Part shown: positions 21,677 through 24,711 of the stretch, in pieces
Layout: each line of letters opens with the position of its first letter
How positions within the stretch are numbered: position 1 is the stretch's first letter
Assembly (NCBI GenBank): GCA_964636665.1
Contig: CAZWVT010000025.1
Span: 1 to 24,711 of the forward strand
Length of the DNA stretch: 24,711 bases
Reading direction: 5' to 3'
Source of the DNA: JAAYLC01 sp964636665
GTDB lineage: Bacteria > Bacteroidota > Bacteroidia > Flavobacteriales > Flavobacteriaceae
The notes under the pieces: generated by a model
The model's input: the letters and a program-made list of their open reading frames with translations, nothing else
Told to the model about the DNA's origin: nothing
Databases searched by the model: none
Program-made: the position numbers and the translations under genes

Positions 21677-24277
21677 ATGAACTTTAATAATTTTACCATA
21701 AAAAGCCAAGAGACCATACAACAAGCCCATCAAATTGCTCAAAGTTATGGTCATCAGCAAATAGAAAACGAGCACATTTTAAAAGCATTATTCGAAATTG
21801 ATGAAAATGTTGTTCCTTTTATTTTAAAAAAACTCAATGTAAATATTCCGATTTTACAAGAAATTTTAACCAAACAATTACAGAGTTTCCCCAAAGTTTC
21901 CGGCGGAGATTTGATGTTGTCGCGTGAAACAGCACGAACCATCACCGAAGCTTCTTCGATTGCAAAAAAAATGAAAGACGAATATGTTTCAATAGAACAT
22001 ATTCTCCTTGCTATTTTAAATTCAAAAAGCAGCATTGCTCAAAGTTTACGTGATCAAGGAGCTACGGAAAAAGATATGAAAACTGCAATTGAAGAGTTGC
22101 GTGGCGGAGAAAGAGTAACCTCTCACAGTGCTGAAGAAACATATAATTCACTAAATAAATACGCTAATAATCTCAACAAATTAGCTCGTGAAGGAAAATT
22201 AGATCCTGTAATCGGTCGCGATGAAGAAATACGGAGGATTCTTCAAATTTTATCACGACGAACCAAGAACAATCCAATGCTGGTAGGTGAACCCGGAACC
22301 GGAAAAACAGCCATTGCAGAAGGTTTAGCTCATCGGATTGTGGATGGCGATGTTCCTGAAAATCTTAAAAACAAAGAAATTTATTCCTTAGATATGGGCG
22401 CATTGATTGCCGGCGCTAAATATAAAGGAGAGTTTGAAGAACGATTAAAAGCCGTTATCAAAGAAGTTACCTCCAGCGAAGGAGATATTGTGTTGTTTAT
22501 TGATGAAATTCACACTTTGGTCGGTGCAGGTGGCGGTCAAGGTGCGATGGATGCTGCAAACATATTAAAACCGGCATTGGCACGTGGAGAATTACGCGCC
22601 ATCGGAGCAACGACACTGGACGAATATCAAAAATATTTTGAAAAAGACAAAGCCTTGGAAAGACGTTTCCAACGCGTAGTCGTAGATGAACCTGATACAG
22701 AAAGTGCCATTTCAATTTTACGCGGAATTAAAGAAAAATACGAAACGCATCATAAAGTACGTATTAAGGACGAAGCGATTATTGCGGCAGTAGAATTGTC
22801 TGAACGGTACATTACCAACCGATTTTTACCGGACAAGGCCATTGATTTGATGGACGAAGCAGCTTCAAAACTTCGTATGGAAATCAATTCCAAGCCCGAA
22901 GAACTCGATGTTCTGGATCGAAAAATCATGCAATTAGAAATTGAAATTGAAGCCATTAAGCGAGAAAATGACGAAACAAAACTAAAAACCCTCAAGCTTG
23001 AATTGGCCAATCTCAAAGAAGCGCGAAATGAATTAAACGCTCAGTGGGAATCGGAAAAAGAAGTGGTTGAAAATGTTCAAAGTTTAAAACAACAAATCGA
23101 GGACTTTAAATTAGAAGCCGAACGTGCAGAACGAGATGGAGATTTTGGTCGTGTTGCCGAATTGCGATATGGAAAAATAAAAGAAGCGCAAGCAGAACTT
23201 TCAAATCTCGAAACACAACTTGCGGAAAATCAAGACAGTTTTTCATTGATTAAAGAAGAGGTTACGCGTGAAGACATTGCGGAAGTCGTTGCAAAATGGA
23301 CAGGAATTCCGATTACTAAAATGCTTCAAAGCGATCGTGAAAAACTTTTGCAACTTGAAGAACAATTACAGTTGCGTGTTGTAGGTCAATACGAAGCTAT
23401 TGAAGCGGTTAGTGATGCCATCCGAAGAAGTCGTGCGGGACTTCAAGACGCCAAACGACCTATCGGAAGTTTTCTGTTTTTAGGAACTACAGGGGTTGGA
23501 AAAACCGAACTTGCTAAAGCTTTGGCTGAATATCTTTTTGATGATGAAAGTGCGATGACCCGTATCGATATGAGCGAATATCAAGAACGCCACAGTGTGA
23601 GCAGACTGGTTGGAGCACCTCCGGGATATGTCGGATATGAAGAAGGCGGTCAACTTACGGAAGCGGTGAGAAACAAACCATACAGTGTGGTTTTGCTGGA
23701 TGAAATTGAAAAAGCGCATCCGGATACGTTTAATATTTTATTACAAGTATTAGATGAAGGTCGATTGACAGACAGCAAAGGCAGATTGGCTGATTTTAGA
23801 AATACGATAATCATCATGACCAGCAATATGGGAAGTCAGTTAATTCAAGAACGGTTTGAGAGTGTTTCCGATCCCGAAACGGCGATAGAAGGTGCAAAAG
23901 TTGAAGTTTTAGCACTTTTAAGACAAACAGTTCGTCCGGAATTTTTAAATCGAATTGACGATATTATTATGTTTACGCCTTTGAGTAAATCTGAAATTCT
24001 GGAGATTGTGAAACTGCAACTAAAAAATGTAAGTAAGATGTTGGAAGAACAACACATTGTTTTAGACGCCACGAACGAAGCATTGCAATATCTTGCAAAC
24101 AAAGGTTACGACCCGACATTTGGAGCAAGACCTGTAAAAAGAGTTATTCAACGTGAGGTTTTAAACGAACTTTCAAAACAATTACTTTCAGGTAAAATGT
24201 CGAGTGAAAGCATCATTCTTTTAGATAGTTTTGACAATAAACTGGTTTTCAGAAATCAAGAAAATATGGTGTCTTAA
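21677..24277 (+). CDS. clpB: ATP-dependent chaperone ClpB
   Basis: ClpB is the hexameric AAA+ disaggregase that, with DnaK, threads aggregated proteins through its pore. The 866-residue protein has the N-terminal Clp_N double repeat (about 1-145), NBD1 with Walker A GEPGTGKTA (204-212) and Walker B LFIDEIH (273-279), the middle coiled-coil domain (about 400-530) rich in Glu/Lys/Gln, and NBD2 with Walker A GTTGVGKT (603-610), Walker B VLLDEIEKAH (672-681) and the GAPPGYVGYEEGG pore loop (647-658). The M domain distinguishes it from ClpA and ClpC. Length is standard. The ATG at 21677 begins MNFNNFTIKSQE, the usual N terminus. It has a 170-base upstream region with inverted repeats and a strong terminator 7 bases past the stop. 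Confidence 0.98.
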   Translation: MNFNNFTIKSQETIQQAHQIAQSYGHQQIENEHILKALFEIDENVVPFILKKLNVNIPILQEILTKQLQSFPKVSGGDLMLSRETARTITEASSIAKKMKDEYVSIEHILLAILNSKSSIAQSLRDQGATEKDMKTAIEELRGGERVTSHSAEETYNSLNKYANNLNKLAREGKLDPVIGRDEEIRRILQILSRRTKNNPMLVGEPGTGKTAIAEGLAHRIVDGDVPENLKNKEIYSLDMGALIAGAKYKGEFEERLKAVIKEVTSSEGDIVLFIDEIHTLVGAGGGQGAMDAANILKPALARGELRAIGATTLDEYQKYFEKDKALERRFQRVVVDEPDTESAISILRGIKEKYETHHKVRIKDEAIIAAVELSERYITNRFLPDKAIDLMDEAASKLRMEINSKPEELDVLDRKIMQLEIEIEAIKRENDETKLKTLKLELANLKEARNELNAQWESEKEVVENVQSLKQQIEDFKLEAERAERDGDFGRVAELRYGKIKEAQAELSNLETQLAENQDSFSLIKEEVTREDIAEVVAKWTGIPITKMLQSDREKLLQLEEQLQLRVVGQYEAIEAVSDAIRRSRAGLQDAKRPIGSFLFLGTTGVGKTELAKALAEYLFDDESAMTRIDMSEYQERHSVSRLVGAPPGYVGYEEGGQLTEAVRNKPYSVVLLDEIEKAHPDTFNILLQVLDEGRLTDSKGRLADFRNTIIIMTSNMGSQLIQERFESVSDPETAIEGAKVEVLALLRQTVRPEFLNRIDDIIMFTPLSKSEILEIVKLQLKNVSKMLEEQHIVLDATNEALQYLANKGYDPTFGARPVKRVIQREVLNELSKQLLSGKMSSESIILLDSFDNKLVFRNQENMVS

Positions 24278-24284
24278 ATTATTT

Positions 24285-24343
24285 AAGCACACTACCCCTT
24301 TAAGTATATAACTTACACACTTAAAGGGATAGTGTGCTTTTTT
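24285..24343 (+). terminator. Rho-independent terminator of clpB
   Basis: A 21-base arm at 24285-24305 pairs with 24319-24339 with one C-A mismatch and a 13-base loop, followed by a run of T to 24342. It begins 7 bases after the clpB stop. The next gene on the minus strand ends at 24430, so the A-rich left side could also serve it, though about 85 bases downstream of its stop. Confidence 0.9.
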
Positions 24344-24429
24344 AGATTCTGAGAAACTGTAATAACATCTCTCCTATAGTACTGTCAACTCCTTTTAACT
24401 TCAAGGTTGAGTTATTCAACGTTAAAATT

Positions 24430-24711
24430 TCATAATTCGATTCCGTGTTCGTCGGTAATTTTCAAATTATTATCTAAAACTATCCACGTCCACCCTTCTT
24501 CGTCATCTTCCAATTCACAAGCTTGGTTGTAAGCATAATCCAGACCTCTTCCGTTTGACCTAAATTCAATATAGTCTTTTTTAGAAGCACAATCATGAGG
24601 ATAAGGATACATAACTTCCTGACCTTCGACAATGACTCCGCCGTTATCAAACTGCCACTTCCCCACGATATCTCCAGAAGAGTCATCGCCGTTATCATCT
24701 TTGCTGCAAGC
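24430..24711 (-). CDS. Lipocalin-like lipoprotein, 5' end cut by window edge
   Basis: The open frame continues to the right edge without a start. The visible peptide begins Ala-Cys-Ser-Lys-Asp-Asp, then an Asn/Asp/Ser/Gly-rich linker, then IVGKWQFDNGGVIVEGQ. The Ala-Cys pair fits the end of a lipobox, and CSKDD resembles the acidic surface-export signal after the lipidated Cys in flavobacteria. GKWQF resembles the lipocalin GxW motif, and two cysteines (in HDCAS and QACEL) could form a disulfide. About 94 residues are visible, so the mature protein is short (around 92 residues). Binding partner unknown. A GTG at 24666 inside the frame is not a plausible start because the coding signal continues upstream. 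Confidence 0.7.
   Translation of the reverse strand, partial: ACSKDDNGDDSSGDIVGKWQFDNGGVIVEGQEVMYPYPHDCASKKDYIEFRSNGRGLDYAYNQACELEDDEEGWTWIVLDNNLKITDEHGIEL

Noticed and set aside
24480..24698. 72-codon minus-strand open frame at the right edge
   Set aside because: It is out of frame with the lipoprotein frame, which has a lipobox-like Ala-Cys, a GKW motif and acidic export signal.
1..24711. Mobile elements, CRISPR arrays, tRNA genes, toxin-antitoxin or defence genes
   Set aside because: No repeat-spacer pattern, transposase, integrase, tRNA-like cloverleaf or defence-system motif was found; the region reads as core genome.

Overview
This window is chromosomal DNA from an AT-rich member of Bacteroidota, most likely class Flavobacteriia. 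The evidence is the protein content (a CapB-like oxoamine synthase, DUF3822, a YtxJ-type protein, Kdo-containing LPS, flavobacterial-type DnaX), A-rich leaders with little Shine-Dalgarno signal, and repeated TAnnTTTG boxes (the Bacteroidota sigma-A -7 element) in front of genes. It looks like core genome. I see no transposase, integrase, phage gene, CRISPR array, tRNA or 16S/23S rRNA. No stretch above 300 bases lacks a gene.

Layout. 1-1694 (minus): dnaX, cut by the left edge. 1835-2145 (plus): RNase P RNA, facing the operon 4118-2148 (minus) of a membrane-anchored pilin-like protein, DUF3822 and rsmD. 4315-9296 (plus): a RecD-like helicase, kdsB, a PlsC-type acyltransferase, a DUF3810 membrane zincin and an LLM-family flavin oxidoreductase, closed by a bidirectional terminator. 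9374-13090 (minus): an alpha-oxoamine synthase (CapB/Spt-like), a fosmidomycin-resistance-like MFS transporter and a CBS-like cysteine/cysteate synthase (CapA-like). 13187-15322 (minus): an exported S9 oligopeptidase. 15386-17802 (plus): YbaB/EbfC, a SpoU-type RNA methyltransferase and a Ste24-type M48 protease. 17824-19587 (minus): guaD behind glyA, divergent from fahA (19728-21020, plus). 21099-21500 (minus): a YtxJ-like bacillithiol-system protein, divergent from clpB (21677-24277, plus). The window ends inside a lipocalin-like lipoprotein gene (minus).

How genes may work together. kdsB and the acyltransferase fit envelope lipid/LPS synthesis. The CapA-like and CapB-like enzymes together would make cysteate and condense it with an acyl thioester to the capnine (sulfonolipid) backbone, the sulfonate analogue of sphinganine. 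glyA, guaD and fahA are ordinary one-carbon, purine and tyrosine metabolism. ytxJ and clpB point to thiol and heat stress.

Most noteworthy: an 11-base A homopolymer in dnaX at the end of domain III, where either slippage frame stops almost at once, suggesting a gamma-like short form; the capA-like/MFS/capB-like locus with a hairpin just before the MFS gene; the pilin-like + DUF3822 + rsmD operon with overlapping reading frames; and a long inverted repeat upstream of clpB.
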